A DNA stretch of 64,000 nt from CADEFQ01 sp035433705 (GCA_035433705.1 DAORVK010000013.1:5872-69871); one strand, 5' to 3'. Positions 50,682-60,198 are shown, counted from the first letter of the stretch. Translations and numbers: made by a program. Notes: generated by a model not told the origin, from the sequence alone.

Positions 50682-51480
50682 TCGGCTTGAATACCACTTC
50701 GAGGTTGCGTTCGAAAAGGGCCGGATCGGAGGGTGGTGGCAGCGGCGAGGCGTTCATGACCGCAAGCTCGATCGACTGTCGCACGGCGGCGTCACCGTTG
50801 CAGGAGAGAATACGCGCGGCGACCACTTCACCGCCCGGCACCTGCGTGACCTGTACGACGCACTCGATGCCGGCCCGGGCGGTGGGCGGACGCCGCCATT
50901 CACTCATGATTTTCGCGCGAATGAGGTCGCGCCAGTGTGCGCCGGCGCCGCTCGCAGCGTGGGCGCGCTCTTCGGCCTCGAGGCCGCGCCGCAGGTCCGC
51001 TTCACGCTCGGCACGTTTGCGCGCTTCGTCAGCCTTGCGCTTGTCATCGGCCTTGCGCTTCTCCTCCACCGCACGCTTCTCCTCCACCGCACGCTTCGCC
51101 TCCGCCTCGCGCCGTATCGCTTCGGCCTTGCGTTCGGCCTCCTCCTTGCGCGCGTCTTCGGCGCGCTGCCGTGCCTCGGCTCGCTGGCGCTCCTGGGAGT
51201 CGTCGCGAACCGGGGGCAAGGGTGGCGCCGCGAGCGCTTGCGGCTCGGTTGCGCGCTGCGGCGTGCGCAGCCCCGGCAGGGTCGCCGGATCGATGACGAC
51301 GGCCTCGATCGCCAGCTGCTGCGGTGCAGGCGGCGTCACCCGCTTCCACGTGAGCCAGCCGATGCCGAACAGCGCGAAGAAGGCGACGTGCAGCAGCACC
51401 GACCCCGCATAGGGACCGAAGTAGCTGTCTTCCGACTCGCCTCGCGCCCGCGTTCGCAGCGATGCAGCAGGTTTGGGCAC
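50674..51480 (-). CDS. tolA: Tol-Pal inner-membrane bridging protein TolA
   Basis: About 268 residues, starting with GTG. One membrane segment (about 26-45, VLLHVAFFALFGIGWLTW) precedes a long charged helix (about 85-180) rich in KRA, EEKR and EAE runs, and a globular C-terminal domain of the TonB/TolA type (IMSEWRRPP; ECVVQVTQVPGGEVV; RILSCNGDAAVRQSIE). TolA spans the periplasm and contacts TolB and Pal. An 18-bp tandem repeat lies in the helix-coding part. Confidence 0.93.
   Translation of the reverse strand: MPKPAASLRTRARGESEDSYFGPYAGSVLLHVAFFALFGIGWLTWKRVTPPAPQQLAIEAVVIDPATLPGLRTPQRATEPQALAAPPLPPVRDDSQERQRAEARQRAEDARKEEAERKAEAIRREAEAKRAVEEKRAVEEKRKADDKRKADEARKRAEREADLRRGLEAEERAHAASGAGAHWRDLIRAKIMSEWRRPPTARAGIECVVQVTQVPGGEVVAARILSCNGDAAVRQSIELAVMNASPLPPPSDPALFERNLEVVFKPNE
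51061..51096. repeat. Tandem 18-bp repeat within tolA
   Basis: Two perfect copies of an 18-base unit (51061-51078 and 51079-51096) sit in the helix-coding part of tolA. Each encodes KRAVEE on the minus strand. The unit length keeps the frame and adds about 1.7 helical turns, so copy-number change would alter the length of the TolA rod. Confidence 0.8.
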
Positions 51481-51483
51481 GCT

Positions 51484-51927
<444 letters not shown>

Positions 51928-51928
51928 G

Positions 51929-52621
51929 TCAGCCTCCTGTCCCGGTGCGCGCCGCGACATAGCGCTGCAGGATCGTCGAGAACTCCTCCATGAAGGCATC
52001 GTGCCGCAATTCGAGCCGGCTCGTCTGGTCGGCATAGCGGTTGTAGGCGATCACCGCCGGAATCGCCGCAAAGAGGCCCATGGCCGTCGCGACGAGCGCC
52101 TCGGCGATGCCCGGCGCGACCATGGCGAGGGTCGCCTGCTGCACGCTGCCGAGCGAGACGAAGGCGTTCATGATGCCCCATACGGTGCCGAAGAGACCGA
52201 CGTAGGGACTGATGGAGCCCACCGTCGCGAGCGTCGCGAGGCTCTGCTCGAGACGCTCGATTTCCTTGAGCTGCGCCACCTTCATCGCGCGACGTGCCCC
52301 TTCGAGCATCTGCTCCGGCGCGACACTGCCCTGCTGGCGCAGGCGCGCGAATTCGCGAAAGCCCATCGCGAAGATGCTGGCCATGCCCGTGACGCCCGCG
52401 CGTGCGTCGACCTCCCGGTAAAGCGCCGTGAGATCGCCCCCGCCCACCCAGAACTGCTCCTCGAAGCGCTCGGCCTCGGCGCGCGCGCCGTGGATCACGC
52501 CGCGCTTTTTCAGGATGATCGCCCACGACATGAGCGACGCGCCGAGCAGCAGCCCCAGGACGATCTGCACGATGAGGCTCGCATCGAGCACGAGCCTCAG
52601 GATCGAAAGCTCTCCCCCCAT
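51929..52621 (-). CDS. tolQ: Tol-Pal inner-membrane protein TolQ
   Basis: About 230 residues with three membrane helices (about 12-35, 130-150 and 165-190). Family patterns are LQRQGSVAPEQMLEGA-like loops and the helices LATVGSISPYVGLFGTVWGIM and LVATAMGLFAAIPAVIAYN. TolQ and TolR use the proton gradient to drive TolA. It is adjacent to ybgC, with no gap. Confidence 0.95.
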   Translation of the reverse strand: MGGELSILRLVLDASLIVQIVLGLLLGASLMSWAIILKKRGVIHGARAEAERFEEQFWVGGGDLTALYREVDARAGVTGMASIFAMGFREFARLRQQGSVAPEQMLEGARRAMKVAQLKEIERLEQSLATLATVGSISPYVGLFGTVWGIMNAFVSLGSVQQATLAMVAPGIAEALVATAMGLFAAIPAVIAYNRYADQTSRLELRHDAFMEEFSTILQRYVAARTGTGG

Positions 52622-53014
52622 CTACCCGACCTCCGCTATCACGAATTCCGGCAATCGCGTCGGCCGCAATGTACTTGCCGCAAGGCATGCCACCCGGACA
52701 TCGGCATCTGCGAGAAGTTCCGCGCCGCGCAGCACCTGCTGCACGAAGCGCACGCTGGCACGCCCGTCGGCACGCGGCTCGCAGCTGATGATCAGCTCAT
52801 CGTCGAGGCGCGCAGGGCGCCGATAGTTCACCTGCACGCTGACGACCGAGAACAGGATCCCGCTGTCGCGCGCCAGCGCAGCCTGCGAGAGACCCTTCGA
52901 GCGCAGCCATTCCGTGCGGGCACGCTCGAGCCAGCGCAGGTAGTTCGCATAGTAGACGACGCCGCCGAAATCCGTATCCTCGACGTAGACACGCACCGGC
53001 CAAGTGACGCTCAC
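52622..53014 (-). CDS. ybgC: Tol-Pal associated acyl-CoA thioesterase YbgC
   Basis: A hot-dog fold thioesterase of about 130 residues. The catalytic aspartate lies in VYVEDTDFGGVVYYANYL (D15), and RWLERARTEWL is family-typical. YbgC hydrolyses short acyl-CoA or acyl-ACP and is conserved beside tolQ, though its role in the Tol system is unclear. The GTG start overlaps the ruvB stop (GTGA). Confidence 0.94.
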   Translation of the reverse strand: MSVTWPVRVYVEDTDFGGVVYYANYLRWLERARTEWLRSKGLSQAALARDSGILFSVVSVQVNYRRPARLDDELIISCEPRADGRASVRFVQQVLRGAELLADADVRVACLAASTLRPTRLPEFVIAEVG

Positions 53015-54057
53015 TGACTGTCCTCGAACAGCGACAGGTTCGGCGCAACGCGCTCGGGCACCACGAGTCCAAAATGGCGCCAGGCGCTGCGGGTCGCGAC
53101 CCGGCCGCGCGCCGTGCGCATCAGGAAGCCCTGCTGGATGAGGAACGGCTCGATCACGTCCTCGAGCGTGCCGCGCTCCTCGCCGATCGCCGCCGCGATG
53201 CTGTCGATGCCGACGGGCCCGCCGTCGAATTTTTCGATCACAGTGAGGAGCAGGCGGCGATCCAGCGTATCGAAACCGTGCGCGTCGACTTCGAGCATGT
53301 CGAGCGCCGCATCGGCCACCTGCACTTCGATGCGGCCGGCGGCCTTCACCTGCGCGTAGTCGCGCACTCGCCGCAACAGGCGGTTCGCGATGCGCGGTGT
53401 GCCGCGCGAGCGCTCGCCGATGCGGCGCGCGCCACCCGCGTCGATCGGCACGCCGAGGATGCCCGCCGAGCGCGCGACGATGCGCTCGAGTTCGTCGACG
53501 CCGTAGAACTCGAGGCGCTGCACGATGCCGAAGCGGTCGCGGAGCGGCGAAGTGAGCAGGCCCGCACGTGTTGTGGCGCCGACCAGTGTGAACGGTGGCA
53601 CATCGAGCTTGATCGAGCGCGCCGCGGGCCCTTCGCCGATCATGATATCGAGCTGGTAATCCTCCATCGCCGGATAAAGCACTTCCTCGACGACGGGCGA
53701 GAGGCGGTGGATTTCGTCGACGAAGAGGACATCGCGGGGCTGCAGGTTCGTGAGGAGCGCCGCGAGATCCCCCGCCCGCTCGAGTACGGGCCCCGAAGTC
53801 TGGCGCAGGGTCACGCCGAGTTCCTCGGCGAGGATGTGCGCAAGCGTCGTCTTGCCGAGACCTGGAGGACCGAAGATGAGCACATGATCGAGCGCCTCAC
53901 CGCGCGCGCGCGCGGCCTCGACGAAGATGCCGAGCTGTTGCTTCACCTTTGGCTGGCCGACGTACTCCGCGAAGCGCCGCGGCCGGATCGCGCGCTCGAC
54001 GGCCTCCTCCTCCCGCCCGGCCGCCGGGCTCACGATCCGCTCAGCGTCCTGCGTCAT
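53011..54057 (-). CDS. ruvB: Holliday junction branch migration helicase RuvB
   Basis: An AAA+ ATPase of about 348 residues. Walker A is LIFGPPGLGKTTLAHILA, Walker B is DVLFVDEIHRLSP, sensor 1 lies in LVGATTRAG and the arginine finger region is LTSPLRDRFGIVQRLEFY. A C-terminal winged-helix domain follows. RuvB hexamers drive branch migration with RuvA. It follows ruvA by 12 bp and overlaps ybgC. Confidence 0.97.
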   Translation of the reverse strand: MTQDAERIVSPAAGREEEAVERAIRPRRFAEYVGQPKVKQQLGIFVEAARARGEALDHVLIFGPPGLGKTTLAHILAEELGVTLRQTSGPVLERAGDLAALLTNLQPRDVLFVDEIHRLSPVVEEVLYPAMEDYQLDIMIGEGPAARSIKLDVPPFTLVGATTRAGLLTSPLRDRFGIVQRLEFYGVDELERIVARSAGILGVPIDAGGARRIGERSRGTPRIANRLLRRVRDYAQVKAAGRIEVQVADAALDMLEVDAHGFDTLDRRLLLTVIEKFDGGPVGIDSIAAAIGEERGTLEDVIEPFLIQQGFLMRTARGRVATRSAWRHFGLVVPERVAPNLSLFEDSQ

Positions 54058-54069
54058 GCGTCACCCTCT

Positions 54070-54675
54070 TCAAGATTCGCGCGCCGCGCCCTGCAGCGCC
54101 GCGCGGATGAGATCCTCGGTCGAAGCATCTGGTGCACGCGCGGCCTGCAGAAGACGCGCGGCCTCCGCGGGTTTGTACCCGAGGGCGACGAGCGCACTCT
54201 GGGCCTCGGCCGCAGCACCGACGATCGCCGTACCGCTCGCGCCGGGCAGGGTCCCTCCAGCGGCCTGCACCGAGGCCTGCAGACGATCGCGCATCTCGAC
54301 CAGCAGGCGCTCGGCGGTCTTGCGGCCTACACCAGGAATCCTCGTAAGTGCCGTCGCGTCCTGCGCCAGCACGCACTGCGTGAAGGCTTCAACCGAGCTG
54401 CCAGAAAGAATGGCCAGCGCGAGCTTCGGCCCGACACCGGTCACGCGCAGCAGGTCGCGAAACAGCTGCCGCTCCGTCCCGGTCGCGAAGCCGTACAGCA
54501 CATGAGCGTCCTCACGCACGACGAGATGGGTGAGGAGCTGCAGCTCGCGCCCAACCGGCGGCAGCGTGTAGAAGGTGGACATCGGCGCCTCGACCTCGTA
54601 GCCGACGCCGCCGACCTCGAGGACGAGCTGCGGCGGCGCTTTCGCGACGAGGAGACCGCGCAGCGAACCGATCAT
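54070..54675 (-). CDS. ruvA: Holliday junction DNA-binding protein RuvA
   Basis: About 201 residues from ATG 54675. The N-terminal OB fold (MIGSLRGLL ... VGYEVEAPM), two helix-hairpin-helix units (LLRVTGVGPKLALAIL; LTRIPGVGRKTAERLL) and the C-terminal RuvB-contact domain (SALVALGYKPAEAARLLQA) are all present. The ATG overlaps the ruvC stop (ATGA). Confidence 0.97.
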   Translation of the reverse strand: MIGSLRGLLVAKAPPQLVLEVGGVGYEVEAPMSTFYTLPPVGRELQLLTHLVVREDAHVLYGFATGTERQLFRDLLRVTGVGPKLALAILSGSSVEAFTQCVLAQDATALTRIPGVGRKTAERLLVEMRDRLQASVQAAGGTLPGASGTAIVGAAAEAQSALVALGYKPAEAARLLQAARAPDASTEDLIRAALQGAARES

Positions 54676-55202
54676 GGGCGCCCTCCCGCGAGGCGTGTCA
54701 GCAGCGCAAGCCGTCGCGTCTGCGCGTGGCACAGCGCCACCGCGAGGGCGTCGGCGGCATCCACCGGTACGCGGGCATCGAGCGCCAGCAGCCGCCCGAT
54801 CATGTGACCCACCTGGCCCTTCTCCGCCGCGCCGAAGCCGACGACCGCGAGCTTCACCGCGCGCGGCGCATACTCAAAGGTTGCCGTGCCGACCGGAACC
54901 GCCGCGAGCGCCGCACCGCGCGCCTGACCGAGCTTCAGGGCGCTGTCGGGGTTGCGGCTCACGAAGACGCGCTCGACCGCGATCTCGTCCGGCATGTGTT
55001 CTGCGATCAGGGTTTGCACGGCCTCGAAAATCCGCCGCAGCCGCGCCGCGAACTCGAGCCCCGACACGTCGATGCAGCCGTGCGCAACGTGCCTGTACTC
55101 GCCGCACTGCCAGGCGAGCACCCCAAAGCCGGTGCGCCGCGACCCGGGGTCGAGACCCAGGATACGGCAGCCGGATGCGCCGCTTGCCCCCACGGGCTTC
55201 AC
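54672..55202 (-). CDS. ruvC: Holliday junction resolvase RuvC
   Basis: About 176 residues from GTG 55202, four bases after the yebC stop. The acidic catalytic residues are visible: D18 in LGLDPGSRRTGFG, the glutamate in EIAVERVFV and the aspartates in VDAADALAVALCH. RuvC cuts the junction after RuvAB branch migration. No ATG is available near the N-terminus; a second GTG nine bases downstream is the alternative start. Confidence 0.94.
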   Translation of the reverse strand: MKPVGASGASGCRILGLDPGSRRTGFGVLAWQCGEYRHVAHGCIDVSGLEFAARLRRIFEAVQTLIAEHMPDEIAVERVFVSRNPDSALKLGQARGAALAAVPVGTATFEYAPRAVKLAVVGFGAAEKGQVGHMIGRLLALDARVPVDAADALAVALCHAQTRRLALLTRLAGGRP

Positions 55203-55206
55203 GGCG

Positions 55207-55956
55207 TCAGGCCGGTATGCGCGCCAGGAGCTCGTCCGGGAATTCCGCATTCGAGTACACGTGTTGCACGTCGTCGAGATTTTCGAGCGCCTCGAGCATT
55301 GCCAGCATTTCCGCGGCGACGACGCCGGTGAGTGCCGCACCGGTCGCAGCACGCTGCGTGACCTCGCCCGAAGCCGCCGCGAAGCCGTGTTGCGCGAGTG
55401 CGGCGCGAACCGCTTCAAAGTCGCCAGGCGCGGTCAGTACGTCGAGCGAGGCGTCCGCGTTCGTCACGACGTCTTCCGCGCCGGCATCGAGCGCGACGTC
55501 CATCAGTTGATCTTCATCGAAACCTGGCGCAAACGAAAGCACGCCGACCTGCTGGAAGAGATAGGACACTGAACCATCGGCGCCGAGGTGCCCTCCGTGG
55601 CTGGTGAAAGCGTGCCGCACGTCCGCAACGGTGCGGTTCCTGTTGTCGGTCAGACAATCGATCATCACGGCTGCACCACCCGGACCGTAACCTTCGTAGC
55701 GTGCAGCCTGAAACCCGGCCGCATCCGCCCCGCTGGCAGTCCGCTTGATCGCACGCTCGATCGTGTCGCGTGGCATGCTCGCTGCGCGCGCCTTCTCCAC
55801 GGCGAGGCGCAGGCGGGAATTGGCTGTGACATCGCCACCTCCCACGCGCGCAGCCGCCGCGATTTCACGCAGCAGACGCGTGAAAATGCGCGCACGCAGC
55901 TTGTCCTGCGCTCCCTTGCGGTGCTGGATATTGGCCCACTTGCTGTGTCCCGCCAT
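55207..55956 (-). CDS. yebC: YebC/PmpR family regulatory protein
   Basis: About 249 residues from ATG 55956. MAGHSKWANIQHRKGAQD is the hallmark opening; GGGDVTANSRLRLAVEKARAASMP and EGYGPGGAAVMIDCLTDNRNRT follow. YebC proteins act in translation of proline stretches and as DNA-binding regulators in some bacteria. The gene heads the leftward ruv-tol block; only 41 bp separate it from divergent relA. Confidence 0.95.
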   Translation of the reverse strand: MAGHSKWANIQHRKGAQDKLRARIFTRLLREIAAAARVGGGDVTANSRLRLAVEKARAASMPRDTIERAIKRTASGADAAGFQAARYEGYGPGGAAVMIDCLTDNRNRTVADVRHAFTSHGGHLGADGSVSYLFQQVGVLSFAPGFDEDQLMDVALDAGAEDVVTNADASLDVLTAPGDFEAVRAALAQHGFAAASGEVTQRAATGAALTGVVAAEMLAMLEALENLDDVQHVYSNAEFPDELLARIPA

Positions 55957-55997
55957 GCGTCTGCCATCATATCGCGAAACAGCGCTAAGCTCATGCC

Positions 55998-58112
55998 GTG
56001 GAATCGCTGCTTCACTGCCCGCCCGCGCTTGCGCTCGCCATCGATCGCGCACGCGAAGCGCTGCTCGGCGCGCACGTGGATCAGGAGCGTCTCGCATGCG
56101 GTACAGAGGCCGCAACCATCGTCGCCGCGCTCACGGATGACGAAGCGCTCGCGCTCGGAACGCTCACTTCGCAGGCGCTGCACGGCGCAGTACCCGACCC
56201 GTCAATCAGGCGGGTCATCGGCGAGCGCGCCGTGCGCATGGCGGGCGCGCTTGCGCCGCTCGGTGATCTCGGCCTGCCGCGCGCCTGGCAGCCGGACAGT
56301 GGCCTCGATGCGCGCCAGGCGGAAACGCTGCGCAAGATGCTGCTGGCCGTGGTCAGCGACCCGCGCGTCGTACTCGCGCGCCTCGCCGTCCAGCTGGTGC
56401 AGCTGCGGGCTGCACGTGGCGCGCCCGCCAGCGAACAGGCGCGCCTCGCGACCGAAACACGCGAGATCTTTGCACCGCTCGCGAACCGGCTCGGCGTATG
56501 GCAGTTGAAGTGGGAACTGGAGGACCTCGCGTTCCGCCTGCTGGAGCCTGTCGAATACAAGCGCATCGCGAGCGCGCTCAACGAGAAGCGCGCTGCGCGC
56601 GAGGCGTACATCGATGCGTTGTGCCACGAGCTGCGCGCGGAACTCGCTGCCGCCGGGGTCGCGGCGCAGGTCTACGGACGCCCGAAGCACATCTTCAGCA
56701 TCTACCGCAAGATGCAGCGCAAGCGACTCGATTTCGAGGGCATCTTCGACGTGCGTGCCGTACGCATCGTCTGCGGGGATATTCCGGATTGCTACGCGGC
56801 GCTCGGGGTCGTGCACGGTCGCTGGCGCTACATTCCCGGGGAGTTCGACGATTACATCGCGACACCGAAGGGCAACGACTACCGCTCGATCCACACCGCC
56901 GTGATCGGCCCCGGCGACAAACCGGTCGAAGTGCAGATCCGCACGCTCGCCATGCACACCCAGGCTGAACTCGGCGTTGCTGCGCACTGGCGTTACAAGG
57001 AAGGCGGCACACGCGACGCGGATTACGCGCGCAAGGTCGAAGCAGTCCGCGAGCTGCTCGCGCCCGGGAGCACGCACCGCGACGAGGGGGATTTTCTCGA
57101 TCGCGTGCAGGCGAGCCTCTTCACCGACCGCGTGTACGCGCTCACTCCGAAGGGGGAAGTCGTCGATTTGCCGCAAGGCGCGACGCCGCTCGACTTCGCC
57201 TATCACCTGCACACCGACCTGGGCCACCGCTGCCGGGGCGCGAAGGTGAACGGGCGCATCGTGCCGCTCACGCACCGGCTCGCCAACGGCGAAGTCGTCG
57301 AAGTCATCACCGGCAAGGCGCTCGCACCGAGCCGCGACTGGATGGCACCCGAACAGGGCTATCTCGTTTCATCCCGCAACCGCGCGCGAGTGCGTGCCTG
57401 GTTTCGTCGCCTGGGCGAAGCAGACAACCGGGCTGCGGGCCGCACGACCGTCGAGCGCGAGCTTGCGCGTGCCTCGGGCGGCGCCGAACAGCTGGCGGCG
57501 CTCGTGCAGACGCTCAAGGCTCCCGATGCCGATACGCTCTATCGGCTGGTCGGTGAAGGCGAGATCACGACGACGCAGCTCACGCAGGCCATCGCGCGCG
57601 TCCTCGCCCCGCAGGCGCCACGCGCGATCCCGCGCGCGCGGCCCGCAGCGCCCGGGCGCGGCCGCTCACCGGTAGCCATCGAGGGGGTTGGCGATCTGCC
57701 CATCACGCTTGCGCGTTGCTGTTCACCCGTGCGCCCGCAACCCGTGGTCGGCTATGTCACGGTCGGGCGCGGCGTGACTGTCCACCGCGCGACTTGCGCG
57801 GGCTTGCGGCGCATGCGCGCCGATCGGCCCGAGCGCGTGCTCGATTGCCAGTGGATCGAGGCGCACTCCGGCACCCAGACAGTCGAGATTACGGTCATCG
57901 GTCTTGATCGCCGTGCACTCGTGCGCGATCTCACTGATATTGTCGCGAGTGAACGGCTGCGGCTCGATTCGCTCGCGACCACAACCCTGCGCTCCGAAGG
58001 CACCGCGACGACCGTCCTGCGGGTCGATATCCGGGACCTGGAAGATCTCGCGCGCGTGACACAGCGTCTGGGAAAGGTGCCTAACGTATTGAGTGCACGA
58101 AGGACACGATAG
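55998..58112 (+). CDS. relA: (p)ppGpp synthetase RelA
   Basis: About 704 residues. The hydrolase half lacks the HD metal motif and reads FAPLANRLGVWQLKWELEDLAFR, as in RelA rather than SpoT. The synthetase domain is intact: VYGRPKHIFSIYRKM, FDVRAVRIV, GEFDDYIATPKGNDYRSIHTAV and VEVQIRTLAMH. A TGS domain (VYALTPKGEVVDLPQGATPLDFAY), a zinc-finger-like segment (LARCCSPV) and a C-terminal ACT domain complete it. It makes alarmone when amino acids run out. The GTG start is used, with no ATG in frame nearby. Confidence 0.93.
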   Translation: MESLLHCPPALALAIDRAREALLGAHVDQERLACGTEAATIVAALTDDEALALGTLTSQALHGAVPDPSIRRVIGERAVRMAGALAPLGDLGLPRAWQPDSGLDARQAETLRKMLLAVVSDPRVVLARLAVQLVQLRAARGAPASEQARLATETREIFAPLANRLGVWQLKWELEDLAFRLLEPVEYKRIASALNEKRAAREAYIDALCHELRAELAAAGVAAQVYGRPKHIFSIYRKMQRKRLDFEGIFDVRAVRIVCGDIPDCYAALGVVHGRWRYIPGEFDDYIATPKGNDYRSIHTAVIGPGDKPVEVQIRTLAMHTQAELGVAAHWRYKEGGTRDADYARKVEAVRELLAPGSTHRDEGDFLDRVQASLFTDRVYALTPKGEVVDLPQGATPLDFAYHLHTDLGHRCRGAKVNGRIVPLTHRLANGEVVEVITGKALAPSRDWMAPEQGYLVSSRNRARVRAWFRRLGEADNRAAGRTTVERELARASGGAEQLAALVQTLKAPDADTLYRLVGEGEITTTQLTQAIARVLAPQAPRAIPRARPAAPGRGRSPVAIEGVGDLPITLARCCSPVRPQPVVGYVTVGRGVTVHRATCAGLRRMRADRPERVLDCQWIEAHSGTQTVEITVIGLDRRALVRDLTDIVASERLRLDSLATTTLRSEGTATTVLRVDIRDLEDLARVTQRLGKVPNVLSARRTR

Positions 58113-58113
58113 A

Positions 58114-58137
58114 ATGGTGCGTTGCACCATCTTATTT
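58114..58137 (+). terminator. Candidate intrinsic terminator after relA
   Basis: ATGGTGC (58114-58120) and GCACCAT (58124-58130) form a perfect 7-bp stem with a GTT loop, followed by CTTATTT. It starts two bases after the relA stop codon and lies before the next gene, which begins at 58192. The stem is short and the U tract is broken, so strength is uncertain. Confidence 0.5.
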
Positions 58138-58191
58138 CGTGACATATGCCGGAGTCGCAACCCTCCGGAGAAGGGTATTTAGAGAGTCCCA

Positions 58192-60198
58192 ATGAGAGTA
58201 GTCCTCGTCGATCACGACCCGGCAGTCCTGGCCACCGCAGCGCGCGCGCTGCAGGGCTTGATCGACTGTGTCCAGGTGACGAGCAAGAACGACTGCCTCG
58301 CACGATTGCGCGAGGGCGGCTACGACATCGTGGTCGCCTGCGAGCGGCTTGCCGACGGCTCGGGCCTCGACCTGCTCGCAACCCTCGGCATGTCCGAACC
58401 CGACGTGCTCAGGATCTTTGCGGCCGACGGCGAGCGGCTCAAGAAACTGGGCGGCCACCTCGCGCCGTTCAAGCTCTTCGACACCATCGGCTATCCGCTC
58501 GACTCCATGCAGCTGCGCTCGGCCATGGCGCTCGCGATCGCAGAGCGCGGCGACCTGCTGTCGGGCGAATTCGAGAATATCGTGCTCGGCAGCGACCCAC
58601 TCCCCGAAGATACGGCAGCCGAGTCTCAAGCGGTCGAGGCACAGCCGCAGATCGTGCTGCTGACCCGCGACAGTGCGGCGCTAGAAAGCGCGCAAGCCGC
58701 GCTTGCGGACAAGCGTTACCGCGTGATCGCAGCGCGAGACGCGGACGAAGCACGCGCGGATCTCGTTGCGCGCCAGCCGGTGCTCGCGCTGGTCGATGTC
58801 GGCGCGCTCGGCATGGACCCCGTCAACTGGTTCGTCGAAGCGCACCGCGCCTCGCCCACCACGCTGTTGCTCGCACTCGGCCGGCGCAACGACGGCCAGA
58901 TGCTCGAACCGCTGGTCGCAAACCGCGTCGTGGATCGCTTCGTTGCGAAGCCCATTACCCAGGCGGGCATGCGCCTCGTGCTCGAGTCGGCGTTGCGCCT
59001 GCAGGCAATCAGCCCAACGCATTCGACACCTTTGCCGATGCCCTCGTCGGTGCCCACACCGGCCGCAATCGCACCTGCGGAGGCTCCCCTCGTCGCGCGC
59101 AAGAGCGGCGCACCGCTTGCCACGGTCGAGTGGCAACCGCCGGGCGCGATCCCGCGCAAGGCGGGCGGCGGCCCGCGGTCGGCAGCGGGCTCCCCTCGAG
59201 AGCCGCTGCGAATTTCGCTGCCACTCGTACTCGCGCTCGCCGCCGTACTGGCGTTTGGAGTGGCGTGGTTCTATTTCTCGTACGCCGACAAGCCTGCCGT
59301 CGCGCCAGTCCCGGTGGCGCGCGTAGCGCCACCACCCGCTGTACCTTCGCCTGGGGATGCGCTGGTGGCACGAATCGAAGCTGCACTGACCCGCGGTGAT
59401 GCCGCCGCCGCACGCGCATCGCTCGACGAGCTGCAGCGTATCGATCCGCGGCACGGGCGACTTGCCCTGCTCGTCACGCTCGTCGCACGAGCCGAGGAGG
59501 CCCGGCAACTCGCCCGGGCGCCGACACTCCGACCGGTCACTGCCGCGCAGCCGGAAGGGGCGCCGCAGCCGGACGCGTCACCGCCCTCCACAATGGCGAC
59601 GACCTCGATCGCACCGGGCGCGACGCTCCCGAGCGCCGCACCGAGCGCCGCACCGGGCGCAGCGCCGGGCGGCCCACCGCTGGCGCCGTCCGGTCCTGCG
59701 CGGGAACCGGTGCCAACCCCGGCGCCCGAAGCAGCGCCGGCACCGGCACCCGCAAACTTTGCGGGGACCGCGAGCACGCCGGTCGCCTCACCCACCGACC
59801 TGCGCCCGTCCAAACTCACCGCGGTGAGCTTCGCGGGCCGCACGCTGGAAGACAGCGCCAATCCATCTGCGCCGGTGCCCGCCCCTGCGCAGCGGCGTGT
59901 CGAGCCCGATCGCCCGCAGCCGGTTGTCATGGAGATGAAGCTGCTCCGGAGGGTGTCCCCGGACTACCCCGAAGAGGCGCGGCGCAAGAATCTCGAAGGA
60001 TCTGTCGAACTCGCGTTTGTCGTGGGAGCCGACGGCAGGGTCAAGGATGTCGAGGTGGCGGGCAGCTCGGCGCCGGGCATGTTCGACGCAGAGGCGATCG
60101 CCGCGGTGAAACGCTGGCGCTACGATCCGCGCCGTGAAGATGGCGTGCCGGTCGACTTTCCGGCGAAAGTGCACCTCGAATTCAGGCTGGACAAATAA
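58192..60198 (+). CDS. Receiver-domain / TonB C-terminal fusion membrane protein
   Basis: About 668 residues. Domain order: a receiver-like fold (1-120) whose acceptor aspartate is replaced (DIVVACERLADG, C50/E51); a second receiver (about 152-270) with a possible acceptor at D202 (LALVDVGALG) and the lysine in FVAKPI; one membrane helix (about 341-363); a helical segment (about 385-435); an Ala/Pro-rich region (about 440-580); and a TonB C-terminal domain (SPDYPEEARRKNLEGSVELAF ... VKRWRYDPR). Receivers would face the cytoplasm and the TonB end the periplasm. Canonical TonB has no receiver. No ExbBD genes are near. It overlaps the convergent ligase gene by 17 bp. Confidence 0.85.
   Translation: MRVVLVDHDPAVLATAARALQGLIDCVQVTSKNDCLARLREGGYDIVVACERLADGSGLDLLATLGMSEPDVLRIFAADGERLKKLGGHLAPFKLFDTIGYPLDSMQLRSAMALAIAERGDLLSGEFENIVLGSDPLPEDTAAESQAVEAQPQIVLLTRDSAALESAQAALADKRYRVIAARDADEARADLVARQPVLALVDVGALGMDPVNWFVEAHRASPTTLLLALGRRNDGQMLEPLVANRVVDRFVAKPITQAGMRLVLESALRLQAISPTHSTPLPMPSSVPTPAAIAPAEAPLVARKSGAPLATVEWQPPGAIPRKAGGGPRSAAGSPREPLRISLPLVLALAAVLAFGVAWFYFSYADKPAVAPVPVARVAPPPAVPSPGDALVARIEAALTRGDAAAARASLDELQRIDPRHGRLALLVTLVARAEEARQLARAPTLRPVTAAQPEGAPQPDASPPSTMATTSIAPGATLPSAAPSAAPGAAPGGPPLAPSGPAREPVPTPAPEAAPAPAPANFAGTASTPVASPTDLRPSKLTAVSFAGRTLEDSANPSAPVPAPAQRRVEPDRPQPVVMEMKLLRRVSPDYPEEARRKNLEGSVELAFVVGADGRVKDVEVAGSSAPGMFDAEAIAAVKRWRYDPRREDGVPVDFPAKVHLEFRLDK

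Noticed and set aside
53074..54807. A 577-codon open frame antisense to ruvB and ruvA
   Set aside because: It covers two conserved genes on the other strand and shows no known motif, so it is a compositional artefact.
59570..59760. Repetitive Ala/Pro/Ser-coding stretch as a possible CRISPR or VNTR
   Set aside because: Units are irregular and explained by the Ala/Pro-rich periplasmic spacer of the TonB-type fusion; there are no direct repeats with spacers.
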